Assembly (NCBI RefSeq): GCF_046630445.1
Contig: NC_092336.1
Span: forward strand, 504,881,001-504,945,000
DNA: 64,000 nt
DNA from: Rutidosis leptorrhynchoides
Lineage: Eukaryota; Streptophyta; Magnoliopsida; Asterales; Asteraceae
Reading direction: 5' to 3'
The position numbers were made by a program, and so were the translations under genes. Shown in pieces: positions 44,301-54,518 of this stretch. Under the pieces are notes generated by a model, which ran no database searches, had not been told where the DNA came from, and worked only from the letters and a program-made list of their open reading frames with translations. The stretch's first letter is position 1; every line of letters begins with the position of its first letter.

Positions 44301-47300
44301 GTGTAAATGGACAAGGAGGTCAGAATCTGTTCAGCCTATTCTGCGCGCCGCGCGGGTAAGGGGCGCGCCGCGCCACCCCCTGTACAGGTCTGTTTCTGTT
44401 TTCCACAAATATGCACGAGCCAAAACCAATTCAAACACAACTCTTGACCCGTAAACACTTATAACGCCTATCATACATCGTTGGAAAGGTATTTTGACGA
44501 GGAATGCAACTAAACACATATCATCAATCAAACTTGCACTTATAACAACCAAAAACCGAAATTAAACATTCATAATCTAAGTTCAAGTTCCAAAAACGCA
44601 TTTTATGATTCGGGCAACCAATTTACATGTATGTTATGCCGTTTCGAAGGTAATCAAACACACATTGCAACAAAACACTTAACAACAATATCTCATAGCA
44701 TTTGACGCATCAAAAGTTCATGTAAAGCTTATCAAACCCTAATCCAAGTTCACAAAATCATTAATCATATTCTTGGAGTTTCCTTAATCAACCTATACAT
44801 CAAACCGAAGCTAATGATACTAGTAACACTTTTAAAACATGCACTTTAACAATCTAACAACATTTGATCATCCAAAATCAAGGATTTAGCAAGTAATTTT
44901 CATATTGAACTAGTTACACCAAAAACAACGAATCGAGCATACAATTTACATACACGACATCACAATGAGCCATAGACACTAATTAACAACTTTATAACTC
45001 AAAAATCTCAAGAACACATAAAATTAGTGATTTTAGAAAGTTACCCAAAATGGATGAGGTTGGTATCAAATCGAAGAGGATGAAACGAGGATCAAGAATA
45101 TGTAGTCGGATTTGTTGTGAGCTTCCTAAATCAAAATTAGATGATGAATTGCTTTTTGAAAGATTGAAAGAAAATGGAGAAGTATGAGAAGAAAATGGAA
45201 AAGAAAATAAAAGAAAAATGGGGAGGAGGTTGACTAGTCAAAGTGCTAGTCACCTCTTTGTCTTTTTGGCAAAACTAGTCCCTTTAGTTTGTAATCGGGT
45301 GCGAGAGTTAACCGAACGAATATTTTAAATTACACGGGAGTACGGGAGACGTTATAATCCGATAACGAGAATATTTAAAATGTTACTTAACAAGGATACG
45401 AATCTAGATACGAAGGGCATTATTTAAAAGAAAAAGACGGGCGTTAAAATAATTTAACGGAAAAATGCGGGATGTTACATGTGCTCCAATAGATCATCCT
45501 CGATTGTAGTCTTCAATATAAATAAAGCCTTCTCGGCCTTGATGTTCCATTTTCTTAAGGCTTCAGCATTTTCTTTCGGTAGAGGCGTTGTGTCACTGCC
45601 AGCAACTATTTCCTATAAATCCTGTCCTTGTAGGTAGGATTCTATACAAGTCCGCCAATAACCATAATTGTGGTTATTGAGACTCTTGATTCCACTACTC
45701 GTATTTGCAAGATCTGCCATCATGACGTCCAACGTCCAATAAGCTTGGTCCCTGACCGATGAGCTTTCACAGTTCCTAACTGTGTTCCGACGGAAACTCC
45801 CTTAGAGCCTTGGTGAAAACAAGTCGATGTAAACGTCCAACGTTTACCGATTTCCTCCACTAGAAATGGTCCCGAACGACCTGCTCTGATACCAATTGTT
45901 GGAAGCTTCGACGAGCCCAACACACCCACTATAGATGATCTAGACTATACAACACTCACTATACAAATACTTTGACGTTGGTTAGCCTTTAATTTTTATG
46001 AATCCTTAGTTCACAATAATACTTAGGCGACAGTGTCGACCATACATCATTTAGGCGGTATAACCGACCATATATCACTTAGGCGGCAGAGCCGACCATA
46101 TAATACAAATAATATAAGTGCACTAAGAACTTAAACACAAACTAAGGCTTAATCGGGAAACTTAACAAATAACACTTTTATTAATACAAAATGTAATTAC
46201 AATATTACTCACTCACCACACTTTCTTTCTACTCGCTACTTATAAGCGTTCTTTCTCTAACTCACTCTTTTCTCACTTCCTCACAACTCTCACACATAAC
46301 ACAAATGAACTCATCACCTATATTTATACTACTCCATGAAAGTTTCTAGAAACTAGATATTTCCATGAACATATATAAATATCTAGATATTTCTTACACA
46401 TATAAATATCTAGATTTTTCTTTACATTTTAATATCTAGATATTTTTCATATACATATTAATATCTAGATATTTTACCCATATACATTTACTAATTTCAT
46501 ATTATTCTAAATTTGCATTGTATTTTAACACAAACATGGTATGTGAATGTAAAGTGAGGTTTCATCTAATCACAATTATTAGGTTTTCGAGTTAAGCTAA
46601 AACTAATCATGAAACTCCAAGGTTGTGGCCTAGCTTAAAAAAATATATCAATAATATTCACTTTGCAAATGTACGTTTACAAACTAATTACTGCACAGAT
46701 TCGAAAATAAATTACTATTCTTAAGGCAACCCTACAAGAATTTCAACAGTTAGGTACATAACTAACAAAAGGCATGATTTTTTTAGTAGCACAAACACAA
46801 TGTATGATGTACAAATACTGTAAACAACGACTCCATGACCCAATCGACATTGATTCTGTTGGTTTTATTTTTGATAGAAAAAATTGATATGGTTACTTTG
46901 TGAAGGATGTTATCCCACATAGGTGGGAGGAGAAAGTTGGAGGTGAACTCCTTGGCTATAAAAGGAGGTCATGGGATTACTTCCAAATTGCACCAATCAA
47001 TACACTTTAAGTATTTGATTATTTCATTCTTTCTTACCCTTGTTTGAGAGTTGTATTAGTTAAATATTTTGGAGAGTGTAGTTGGCTTAAGAGAGTCGTC
47101 TATATCATTGTAACAATTTGTGATATAGTGTATTTTCTCTCTTTGGGGGCCGGTGGTTTTTCTCCTGTTTTGGAGTTTCCACGTTAAATCTTGTGTTGTG
47201 TATTGTTCTTATTTCTTTACTATTATTGTTGGGCTGGGTGGTGGGAATTAGTGAGACCGTAATTTCCCAACAACTGGTATCAGAGCGTCAGGTTTGACGG

Positions 47301-49669
47301 GGGTCTCGGTTATAGGAGTCGGAGTATGCTCTGTGATTGCCACGGGAGTGGATCGTCCACATCAGAAACGAGTTCTATTGATCGTATAGAGTATCTGGTT
47401 AGACAATATTTTTTCTGATTCGTAGTAATAGTTGGATTTGTTAGTGGCGAGTTGTGGATTTCCGATTTAAAGAGTCCTGGCTACCTGCTACATCTTTTGG
47501 CTATTCGAAATGTGAGCAAAATCAGAGAAAGTGTTGTTTATAGATACGGATACGATGTCGAAGTTCAGTCCAATGAGGTTTGATGTAGAGAAATTTGATG
47601 GGATGATCAATTTTGGCTTATGGCAGGTTCAAGTCAAGGATGTGTTGATTCAGTCCGGTTTACACAAGGCTTTGAAGGGTAAACCCACCCTTGTTCCTGG
47701 CAGTGATTCTAGCAGTAAGTTCGATGAAGAAGAATGGGATGATATGGATTTGAGGGCAGCAAGTGCGATTCGTTTGTGTCTTGCAAAGAACGTGCTTGCA
47801 AATGTGCACGGGTTATCAACGACAAAGGAGCTTTGGGTTAAACTAGAGCAGTTGTACCAGGGCAAGGGCATCTCAAATCGGTTGTGTCTTAAAGAACAAT
47901 TTCATACTCTGCGTATGGATGGGGGTTCAAAGATTTCAGATCATCTAAGTATTCTTAACGGTATTGTTTCAGAACTGGAGGCTATTGGAGTTAAAACGGA
48001 TGATGAAGATAAAGCTTTGAGGTTGATATTATCTTTATCATCGTCTTATGAACACATGAAACCTATTTTGATGTATGGGAAGAAAACTCTGAAGTTTGAA
48101 GACGTTACTAGCAAGCTCCTATCCGAGGAGAAAAGACTGGAAGGTAACGGGGTCTCGTCATCAGGAGATACGATAGTGTTGTGTTCGGATAGGCGAAAGA
48201 AAAACTCTGGAAAGAATCTGGTATGCTGGAGGTGCGGGAAGACTGGGCATGTAAGGGTTAATTGTCCCGGTGGAGCTAATCCGGCAAATGGCTCCAAAGA
48301 CGCTAACATTGTCTCCGTTGTTACGGAGAGTGACGAATTCCTCTGAAGTCACGTCATCCTCATGGTGTGTCCGCGCCACCGTGGAAAGGGATGTTCGTTA
48401 GCGGTTCCACAATTACACATGGGCATTGGTTTGGCGTTGATGCAGGCTGTGTGGTGGAAACTGATGTTGTAGCTGATGGGACTTTCGGGAAAGCCAAACA
48501 GGGAAGTTGCACCATAAAGTTTCAGCTGGTTGTTCAACAACATGTGCCGAGGTGAAATGCTTGGAATGCGATATTCTAAGTGCTATACTCTTTATGGTGG
48601 AGTATGATAATTCTTGTTAAGAGTTATGATTGTCTGTGATGACAATGATTGTCGGTTTAGACAATGTTCGATGAAGATGCAAGTTTTGTCTCTTGGGAGA
48701 TAATGTCAACGGCATGAAGATGAGGATCTTGAAGTTTTCGTCGAGGAAGCGTCTACATCGGTTATCCTTGCAATGTTGAAGTATGGTTATCTTTTTCTAT
48801 CAAAAAGGTGGAGATTTGTTGGTTTTATTTTTTGATAGAAAAAATTGATATGGTTACTTTGTGAAGGATGTTATCCCACATAGGTGGGAGGAGAAAGTTG
48901 GAGGTGAACTCCTTGGCTATAAAAGGAGGTCATGGGATTACTTCCAAATTGCACCAATCAATACACTTTAAGTATTTGATTATTTCTTTCTTTCTTACCC
49001 TTGTTTGAGAGTTGTATTAGTTAAATATTTTGGAGAGTGTAGTTGGCTTAAGAGAGTCGTCTATATCATTGTAACAATTTGAGATATAGTGTATTTTCTC
49101 TCTTTGGGGGCCGGTGGTTTTTCTCCTGTTTTGGAGTTTCCACGTTAAATCTTGTGTTGTGTATTGTTCTTATTTCTTTACTATTATTGTTGGGCTGGGT
49201 GGTGGGAATTAGTGAGACCGTAATTTCCCAACAGATTCTTTGTAATTAATTAATTATAGAAGCATAATCATACACCAGTTACAAACATGCACACCATTTC
49301 CATCCGATCTTTCAAATGTGTGTTATCAAATTCATTACAGCAATCAACACAATTAGGCATATTTTCAGATTTTCAGATTTCAAAAGAACAACAGATATTA
49401 ATAATAGATCGAATTAATTGGTGGTTGAGGATGCAAACCTGACCAAATGTGTGAGAAATTGAGTCAAAACCTTGACCAGTTTGTAAATCAACTTGAAAAG
49501 GGATAGCTTTTGGAAAAGATTGAAGTAATAGTTGTGGTGGAGGTACTGAATGATATGTGAAGGAGATTAGTAATTCATCTTCTACAGATTTTTGGGATTC
49601 TGATAGAGATTGTAATAGATGCTGACCCAAGTAACCATTTCCTCCAATTATCAATACTTTCTTCTTCAT
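30857..49669 (-). CDS. RmlD/MAT2B-like NAD(P)-binding reductase (SDR family) with a 17.2 kb intron
   Basis: Six exons: 49669-49439, 32206-32047, 31959-31772, 31667-31544, 31213-31083, 30982-30857; all introns are GT-AG, phases agree, and the total is 960 nt (319 residues). The protein is an extended short-chain dehydrogenase of the RmlD substrate-binding family (dTDP-4-dehydrorhamnose reductase / methionine adenosyltransferase beta-subunit-like). Seen: [15 protein letters not shown] with the GxxGxxG dinucleotide loop at 9-15, [19 protein letters not shown], and the catalytic pair Tyr151/Lys155 in YGNSK. The start chosen is the MKKK codon because the upstream in-frame extension is low-complexity and the Rossmann motif belongs at the N-terminus. 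I recall Arabidopsis At4g00560 as its counterpart, which neighbours At4g00570 (NAD-ME2), the same neighbour as here. Intron 1 (32,207-49,438) contains three LTR retrotransposons yet both flanking splice sites are normal. The substrate in plants is not shown by the sequence. Confidence 0.92.
32934..36834 (-). pseudogene. Copia gag-pol coding region, main part (fossil)
   Basis: In coding order: gag (UBN2-type, left of 36,834), CCHC knuckle [14 protein letters not shown] near 36.26 kb, protease DSGCSNHM near 36.04 kb, GAG-pre-integrase ([14 protein letters not shown]) near 35.65 kb, integrase to about 34.8 kb ([14 protein letters not shown]), reverse transcriptase about 33.6-34.4 kb with [10 protein letters not shown], and RNase H ending near 32.93 kb ([10 protein letters not shown]). 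The order integrase before RT is diagnostic of Copia. The first about 80 codons of gag lie on the other side of the inserted Gypsy element (45,480-45,720). Confidence 0.85.
41290..41334. repeat. Poly-T tract in the Gypsy internal region
   Basis: A run of about 45 T lies in the decayed pol portion of the nested Gypsy element. No flanking direct repeats were found, so an origin by tail insertion is not supported. Confidence 0.85.
41627..42697 (-). CDS. Gag polyprotein of the nested Gypsy element
   Basis: A 356-residue open frame. An acidic/Asn-rich N-terminus precedes a retrotransposon gag core ([46 protein letters not shown]), then a basic stretch and two zinc knuckles ([14 protein letters not shown] and [14 protein letters not shown]). 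The core is nearly the same as the gag at 63.06-64.0 kb, which places both in one Tekay-like family. It assembles the virus-like particle in the cytoplasm. The frame looks whole although the rest of the element's coding region has decayed. Confidence 0.88.
   Translation of the reverse strand: MCLEGTMAPRRVRRNETPEQALERMIATAVDAAMAGHSSNNNNNNNHNNNNNGAGNSNEGCSYKAFMGCKPHTFDGTGGPVVLTRWFEQTEAVFSISGCRDQDKVKYSTHTFSGIALTWWNTYVQSVGTDEAHALSWADLKEKMIVEYFPREETRKLEGELRALKAVGNDLKAYNQRFAELSLMCPNLVNPESQRIELYMLGLPKSIKQGVMSSKPTTHQAAMNMARQLIETVDEIVVPAPKAEDKSGGNKRKWEPSQSSNNNFAKKPYTSDGKRGYTGHLPYCNECYKHHLGECGKPFCLKCQRSGHVAHDCRNTTPVAQKEPNAPKTGVCFECGQPGHFRSACPNKKINPNARR
43088..43099 (-). other. Primer-binding site (tRNA-iMet) of the nested Gypsy element
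   Basis: On the minus strand TGGTATCAGAGC begins 2 bases after the 5' LTR end. It is complementary to the 3' end of plant initiator methionine tRNA. Confidence 0.9.
45480..45720 (-). pseudogene. Start of the Copia gag (fossil)
   Basis: Minus-strand sequence encoding the gag N-terminus ([20 protein letters not shown]), separated from the rest of gag by the Gypsy insertion. It lies just downstream of the Copia 5' LTR leader and primer-binding site. Confidence 0.85.
45883..45894 (-). other. Primer-binding site (tRNA-iMet) of the Copia element
   Basis: On the minus strand TGGTATCAGAGC begins 2 bases after the 5' LTR (45,897-46,530). Confidence 0.9.
46531..46856 (-). other. Reductase intron 1 sequence between two insertions
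   Basis: Ordinary AT-rich intron sequence, including the right copy of the Copia target duplication (CAAAC) and the left copy of the next element's duplication (GATTC, 46,852-46,856). No feature of its own. Confidence 0.7.
47275..47286 (+). other. Primer-binding site (tRNA-iMet) of the gag-only element
   Basis: TGGTATCAGAGC starts 2 bases after the 5' LTR, complementary to initiator methionine tRNA. Confidence 0.92.
47531..48346 (+). CDS. Copia-type Gag protein of the gag-only element
   Basis: A 271-residue frame; the more likely start is the second methionine at 47,555 ([16 protein letters not shown]), giving 263 residues. It matches the TNT1-type gag (UBN2 domain): [62 protein letters not shown], followed by one CCHC knuckle, [14 protein letters not shown]. 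It ends shortly after the knuckle with its own stop, and about 470 non-coding bases follow before the 3' LTR. Gag would build particles able to package the element's RNA; enzymes must come from another Copia element. Confidence 0.9.
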   Translation: MLFIDTDTMSKFSPMRFDVEKFDGMINFGLWQVQVKDVLIQSGLHKALKGKPTLVPGSDSSSKFDEEEWDDMDLRAASAIRLCLAKNVLANVHGLSTTKELWVKLEQLYQGKGISNRLCLKEQFHTLRMDGGSKISDHLSILNGIVSELEAIGVKTDDEDKALRLILSLSSSYEHMKPILMYGKKTLKFEDVTSKLLSEEKRLEGNGVSSSGDTIVLCSDRRKKNSGKNLVCWRCGKTGHVRVNCPGGANPANGSKDANIVSVVTESDEFL

Positions 49670-50073
49670 TTTTCTTATTTTCTTACTTTTTTTTTTTTCA
49701 ATCTGACTGATAATAATAAATGACAAAATTGCATGGATGGTCCATTAACTTTGTATCATAAAGCAAGCTGAACCTTTAACTAAAAAACGAGCGTAGATGG
49801 CCCTAAACTTTGTATACTAAGCACGAATGGCCCTAGCTACTAACCCAGTTACATTATAGTCGTTAAAGAAGGTCATGTGCACACTATGTGGGGTATTTTT
49901 GTCCCAACACATATTTGATTCAGTTTATAATACACTATATTAGAATAGACGGTTTGGCTTCTACCCTATACAACTGTTACATTGAATCGTATATGTTACC
50001 CTAATTTGTATCCGACTTTTCTTTTATTCATCAACACAATAGCAATAAACACAGGCGATCAACAACAACATAA
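49670..50073. promoter_or_regulatory. Spacer between the reductase start and the MuDR-type gene start
   Basis: This is a 404-base head-to-head spacer. From about 49,727 it reads AATTGCATGGATGGTCC and a similar GCGTAGATGGCCCTAAACTT about 60 bases later, which resembles the terminal sequence of MULE elements. If so, only about 55 bases of original upstream DNA remain next to the reductase start codon. No TATA box could be assigned to either gene. Confidence 0.4.
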
Positions 50074-53000
50074 ATGGGTACTGATACTTTTTTTTCTATC
50101 AGACAGGATTATGGGATTGAAAAACTAATGGAATTATATGGTAAGTTGTTTTATTTGTTCTGTTAATAATACAGTATATACCAGTATATACCATATTAAT
50201 TATTTTGTCATTAGAACAGTATCATATAATCATATTGTGTATCGAAATAACATGTTTTTGTTATTATATTATTTCAGCTGATTGTCCATCGAAATTTACT
50301 GTGAAGTTGCATTATGGTGGTTTATTTACTAAACCACCAAACATTGAGTATTTGAATGGTAAGGTTTGTTTATATGATGGTGTTGATAGTGTTGACTTTG
50401 GTGTGGAAAGTCTTGTTGAAGAGTTAGAGTGGTTAGGATATCACAGGTCTAGTAGGTATAAATTTCACTTTCAATTGCCCGAATCTGATATGGATAATGG
50501 TTTACATAGTTTTGCCAATGATGATGATGTAAAATTATTAACCAGTTATGTTGGTACTCATAAGGAGATTAGCATGTTTATTGAATATGAAGATGTTGTA
50601 GATGACTCAAGTCAGGTCAGTTGTTTGAACCATTATTGTTCACAGATACCTTGAAATGTCCCGTTCATATTAATTATAAACGTTCCATATTAATTGATTT
50701 CGTTGCGAGGTTTTGACCTCTATATGAGACGTTTTTCAAAGACTGCATTCATTTTTAAAACAACGATAACCTTTATTTTATCAATAAAGGTTTTAAAAAT
50801 ATTACGTAGATTATCAAATAATGATAATCTAAAATATACTGTTTACACACGACCATTACATAATGGTTTACAATAGAAATATATTACATCGACATATGTT
50901 TCTCGAATGCAGTTTTTACACAATATCATACAAACATGGTCTCCAAATCTTGTCCTTATTTTAGTGTGCAACAGCGGAAGCTCTTAATATTCACCTGAGA
51001 ATAAACATGCTTTAAACGTCAACAAAAATGTTGGTGAGTTATAGGTTTAACCTATATATATCAAATCGTAACAATAGACCACAAGATTTCATATTTCAAT
51101 ACACATCTCATACATAGAGATAAAAATCATTCATATGGTGAACACCTGGTAACCGACATTAACAAGATGCATATATAAGAATATCCCCATCATTCCGGGA
51201 CACCCTTCGGATATGATATAAATTTCGAAGTACTAAAGCATCCGGTACTTTGGATGGGGTTTGTTAGGCCCAATAGATCTATCTTTAGGATTCACGTCAA
51301 TTAGGGTGTCTGTTCCCTAATTCTTAGATTACCAGACTTAATAAAAAGGGCATATTCGATTTCGATAATTCAACCATAGAATGTAGTTTCACGTACTTGT
51401 GTCTATTTTGTAAATTATTTATAAAAACCTTCATGTATTCTCATCCCAAAAATATTAGATTTTAAAAGTGGGACTATAACTCACTTTCACAGATATTTCC
51501 TTCCTCGAAAATAAGACTTGGCCACGGATCGATTCACGAACCTATACAAATATGTACATATATATCAAAGTATGATCAAAATATAATTACAACCATTTTT
51601 ATTATGTTTTAAAGATTTGAGTGTATTAAGTCAGCTGTCCTCGTTAGTAACCTACAACTAGTTGTCCATAATTAGATGTACAGAAATAAATCGATATATA
51701 TTATCTTGAATCAATCCACGACCCAGTGTATACACGTCTCAGGCTAGATCACAACTCAAACTATATATATTTTTGGAATCAACCTCAACCCTGTATAGCT
51801 AACTCCAACATTACTGCATATAGAGTGTCTATAGTTGTTCCAAATAATATATATAGATGGGTCGATATGATATGTCAAAATATTTGCATACGTGTCTATG
51901 GTATCCCAAGATTACATAATATATTAGAATACATGGATAATACAATATAAGTTAGCTAGGATATGATTAATATAGATTTGTTACCAATTTTCACGTAGCT
52001 ACAACAAGCAAAAATAACCAATCTTGTTTTACCCATAACTTCTTCGTTTTAAATCCGTTTTGAGTGAATCCAATTGCTATGGTTTCATATTGAACTTAAG
52101 TTTATGAATCTATACAGAAAAAGTATAAGTTTATAGTCAGAATTACAGGTTACAAGTCATTTTTATAAAGGTAGTCATTTCAGTCGAAAGAACGACGTCT
52201 AGATGACCATTTTGAAAAACATACCTCCACTTTGAGTTTAACCATGATTTTTGGATATAGTTTCATGTTCATAAGAAAAATTATTTTCCCAGAAGAACAA
52301 CTTTTAAATCAAAATTTATCATAGTTTTTAATTAACTAACCCAAAACAGCCCGCGGTGTTACTACAACGGCGTATATCCGGTTTTACGATGTTTTTCGTG
52401 TTTTCCGATTTTAAATCATTAAGTTAGCCTATCATATAGATATAGAACATGTGTTTAGTTGATTTTAAAAGTCAAGTTATAAGGATTAACTTTTGTTTGC
52501 GAACAAGTTTAGAATTAACTAAACTATGTTCTAGTGATTTCAAGTTTAAACCTTCGAATAAGATAGCTTTATATGTATGAATCGAATGATGTTAAGAACA
52601 TCAATACTACCTCAAGTTTTGTAGATAAGCCTACTAGAAAAGAGACAAATGGATCTAGCTTCAAAGAATCCTTGGATGGCTTGAAAGTTCTTGAAGCAGA
52701 ATCATGACACGAAAACAAATTCAAGTAAGATCATCACTCGAAATAAGATTGTTATAGTTATAGAAATTGAACCAAAGTTTGAATATGAGTATTACCTTGT
52801 ATTAAAAAGATATCTTACTGTAAATAAGAAAGATTTCTTGAGGTTGGATGATCACTTTACAAGATTGGAAGTAAGCTAGCAAACTTGGAAGTATTCTTGA
52901 TTTTATGAAACTAGAACTTATAGAATTTATGAAGAACACTTAGAACTTGAAGATAGAACTTGAGAGAGATCACTTAGATGAAGAAAATTGAAGAATGAAA

Positions 53001-54232
53001 GTGTTTGTATGTATTTTTGGTCATTGGTATATGGATTAGATATAAAGGATGTGTAATTTTGCTTTCATGTAAATAAGTCATGAATGATTACTCATATTTT
53101 TGTAATTTTATGAGATATTTCATGCTAGTTGCCAAATGATGGTTCCCACATGTGTTAGATGACTCACATGGGCTGCTAAGAGCTGATCATTAGAGTGTAT
53201 ATACCAATAGTACATACGTCTAAAAGCTGTGTATTGTACGAGTACGAATACGGGTGCATACGAGTAGAATTGTTGATGAAACTGAACGAGGATGTAATTG
53301 TAAGAATTTTTGTTAAGTAGAAGTCTTTTTATAAGTGTCTTGAAGTCTTTCAAAAGTGTATGAATACATATTAAAACACTACATGTATATACATTTTAAC
53401 TGAGTCGTTAAGTCATCGTTAGTCGTTACATATAAATGTTGATTTGAAACCTTTAAGTTAACGATCATGTTAAATGTTGTTAACCCAATGTTTATTATAT
53501 CTAAAGAGATGTTAAATTGTTACATTATCATAATATTATGATATATAATATATCTTAGTATGATATATATACAGTTAAATGTCGTTACAACTATATGTCT
53601 CATTTCGAAATCATTAAGTTAGTAGTCTTATTTTTACATATGTAGTTCATTGTTAATACACTTAATGATATATTTACTTATCATTTAACATAATTAACCA
53701 AGTGTATCAATATCTTAATATGATTCATATGTACTTAGTAAGACGTTGATATAACGATAATCGTTATATATAACGTTTTCGAGTTTCTTAAATTCAATAG
53801 TCTCATTTTTATGTATATAACTCATTGTTAAAATACCTAATGAGATACTTACTTATCATAATATCATGTTAACTATATATATAATCATATATATGTCATC
53901 GTATAGTTTTTACAAGTTTTAACGTTCGTGAATCACCGGTCAACTTGGGTGGTCAATTGTCTATATGAAACCTATTTCAATTAATCAAGTCTTAACAAGT
54001 TTGATTGCTTAACATGTTGGAAATACTTAATCATGTAAATATCAATTTCATTTAATATATATAAACATGGAAAAGTTCGGGTCACTACATACCTAGTGTT
54101 GTACATGATTCTAAAAGCCTGCTGAAAAACACTCATGAAAAAGTTGTCTGTGATATAGAAGATAGCAGTGATGATGAAGTGTACATAGTTGATGAAGATA
54201 ATAAGTTTGAAGATGAGGATGAAGATATGAGT
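50074..54232 (+). pseudogene. MuDR-type transposase gene, N-terminal part, interrupted
   Basis: Exon 1 is 50,074-50,140 (MGTDTFFSIRQDYGIEKLME), a GT-AG intron is 50,141-50,277, and exon 2 begins at 50,278 (ADCPSKFTVKLHYGG, FTKPPNIEYLNGKVCLYDG). This is the PB1-like N-terminal domain found in plant MULE/MuDR transposases, which cut and paste Mutator-like elements. Exon 2 runs to 50,651, where a 3.4 kb solo LTR is inserted; its frame resumes at 54,095 with an acidic stretch (VVCDIEDSSDDEVYIVDEDN, EDEDEDMS) and stops again at 54,232, where another LTR begins. The DDE catalytic domain and zinc finger are not in the window. Non-functional as it stands. Confidence 0.8.
50652..54089 (-). mobile_element. 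Solo LTR (3.44 kb) with target duplication TACCT
   Basis: On the minus strand it begins TGTAGTGACCCGAAC (54,089) and ends GGGACATTTCA (50,652). Flanks are TACCT at 50,647-50,651 and 54,090-54,094. No internal coding region is present. It is inserted in exon 2 of the MuDR-type gene. The same LTR group is found at 4,952, 12,240-14,802, 54,233 and 55,721. Confidence 0.92.
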
Positions 54233-54475
54233 TGTGACGACCCGGGAATTTCCGACCAAATTTAAACTTAATCTTTATTTGATTTCGACAAGATAAGCAA
54301 AGTTTGTAAAGTTGATTCTCAAAATTTTGGAACTGTTTATATGAATTCAATTGAACCTCGACCAATTTCGACGATTCACGAACAACTAATTTGTAAATAA
54401 ATATATAAAATAATATCAGTATATTTAATATTATTAATTTAATATATAATATATAGATATGCATATAATTAAATA

Positions 54476-54518
<43 letters not shown>

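Larger units (their letters stand above)
36835..45479 (-). mobile_element. Ty3/Gypsy retrotransposon nested in the Copia gag, target duplication TGTGC
   Basis: LTRs are 36,835-39,212 and 43,102-45,479, each 2,378 bp, and every part I compared by eye is identical. Ends are TGTAGCGACC...GGGATGTTACA as written on the plus strand. Flanks are TGTGC at 36,830-36,834 and 45,480-45,484. The tRNA-iMet primer-binding site is at 43,088-43,099. Internally gag looks whole (41,627-42,697), while the remaining 2.4 kb toward the 3' LTR is a decayed pol with many breaks and a 50-base poly-T tract near 41,290. It is related to the chromodomain Gypsy element at the right edge (57,230 onward). Very recent insertion. 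Confidence 0.95.
32293..46530 (-). mobile_element. Ty1/Copia retrotransposon in the reductase intron, target duplication CAAAC
   Basis: LTRs are 32,293-32,926 and 45,897-46,530 (634 bp each) with TGTTGG...TTAACA ends. Flanks are CAAAC at 32,288-32,292 and 46,531-46,535. Behind the 5' LTR (right side, minus orientation) is a tRNA-iMet primer-binding site at 45,883-45,894, and a GGGGGAG polypurine tract lies by 32,927-32,935. By eye the two LTRs differ at about 12 of 634 positions (about 1.9%), so the insertion is young but not the youngest here. Its gag contains a complete Gypsy element (36,835-45,479). Apart from that insertion it has only a few breaks. Confidence 0.95.
46857..49233 (+). mobile_element. 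Gag-only LTR retrotransposon, Copia type (TR-GAG-like), target duplication GATTC
   Basis: LTRs are 46,857-47,272 (416 bp) and 48,817-49,233 (417 bp), TGTTGG...CCCAACA. By eye they differ by two substitutions and one T-run indel, so it is young. Flanks are GATTC at 46,852-46,856 and 49,234-49,238. The primer-binding site TGGTATCAGAGC is at 47,275-47,286 and an AAAAAGGTGGAGAT polypurine tract precedes the 3' LTR. The 1.54 kb internal region codes only for gag; there is no protease, integrase, RT or RNase H. It looks structurally whole for a non-autonomous class known as TR-GAG (terminal-repeat retrotransposons with a gag domain). Confidence 0.93.

Noticed and set aside
47275-47286. TGGTATCAGAGC sites considered as tRNA gene fragments
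   Set aside because: They sit 2 bases inside LTRs and are primer-binding sites complementary to tRNA-iMet.
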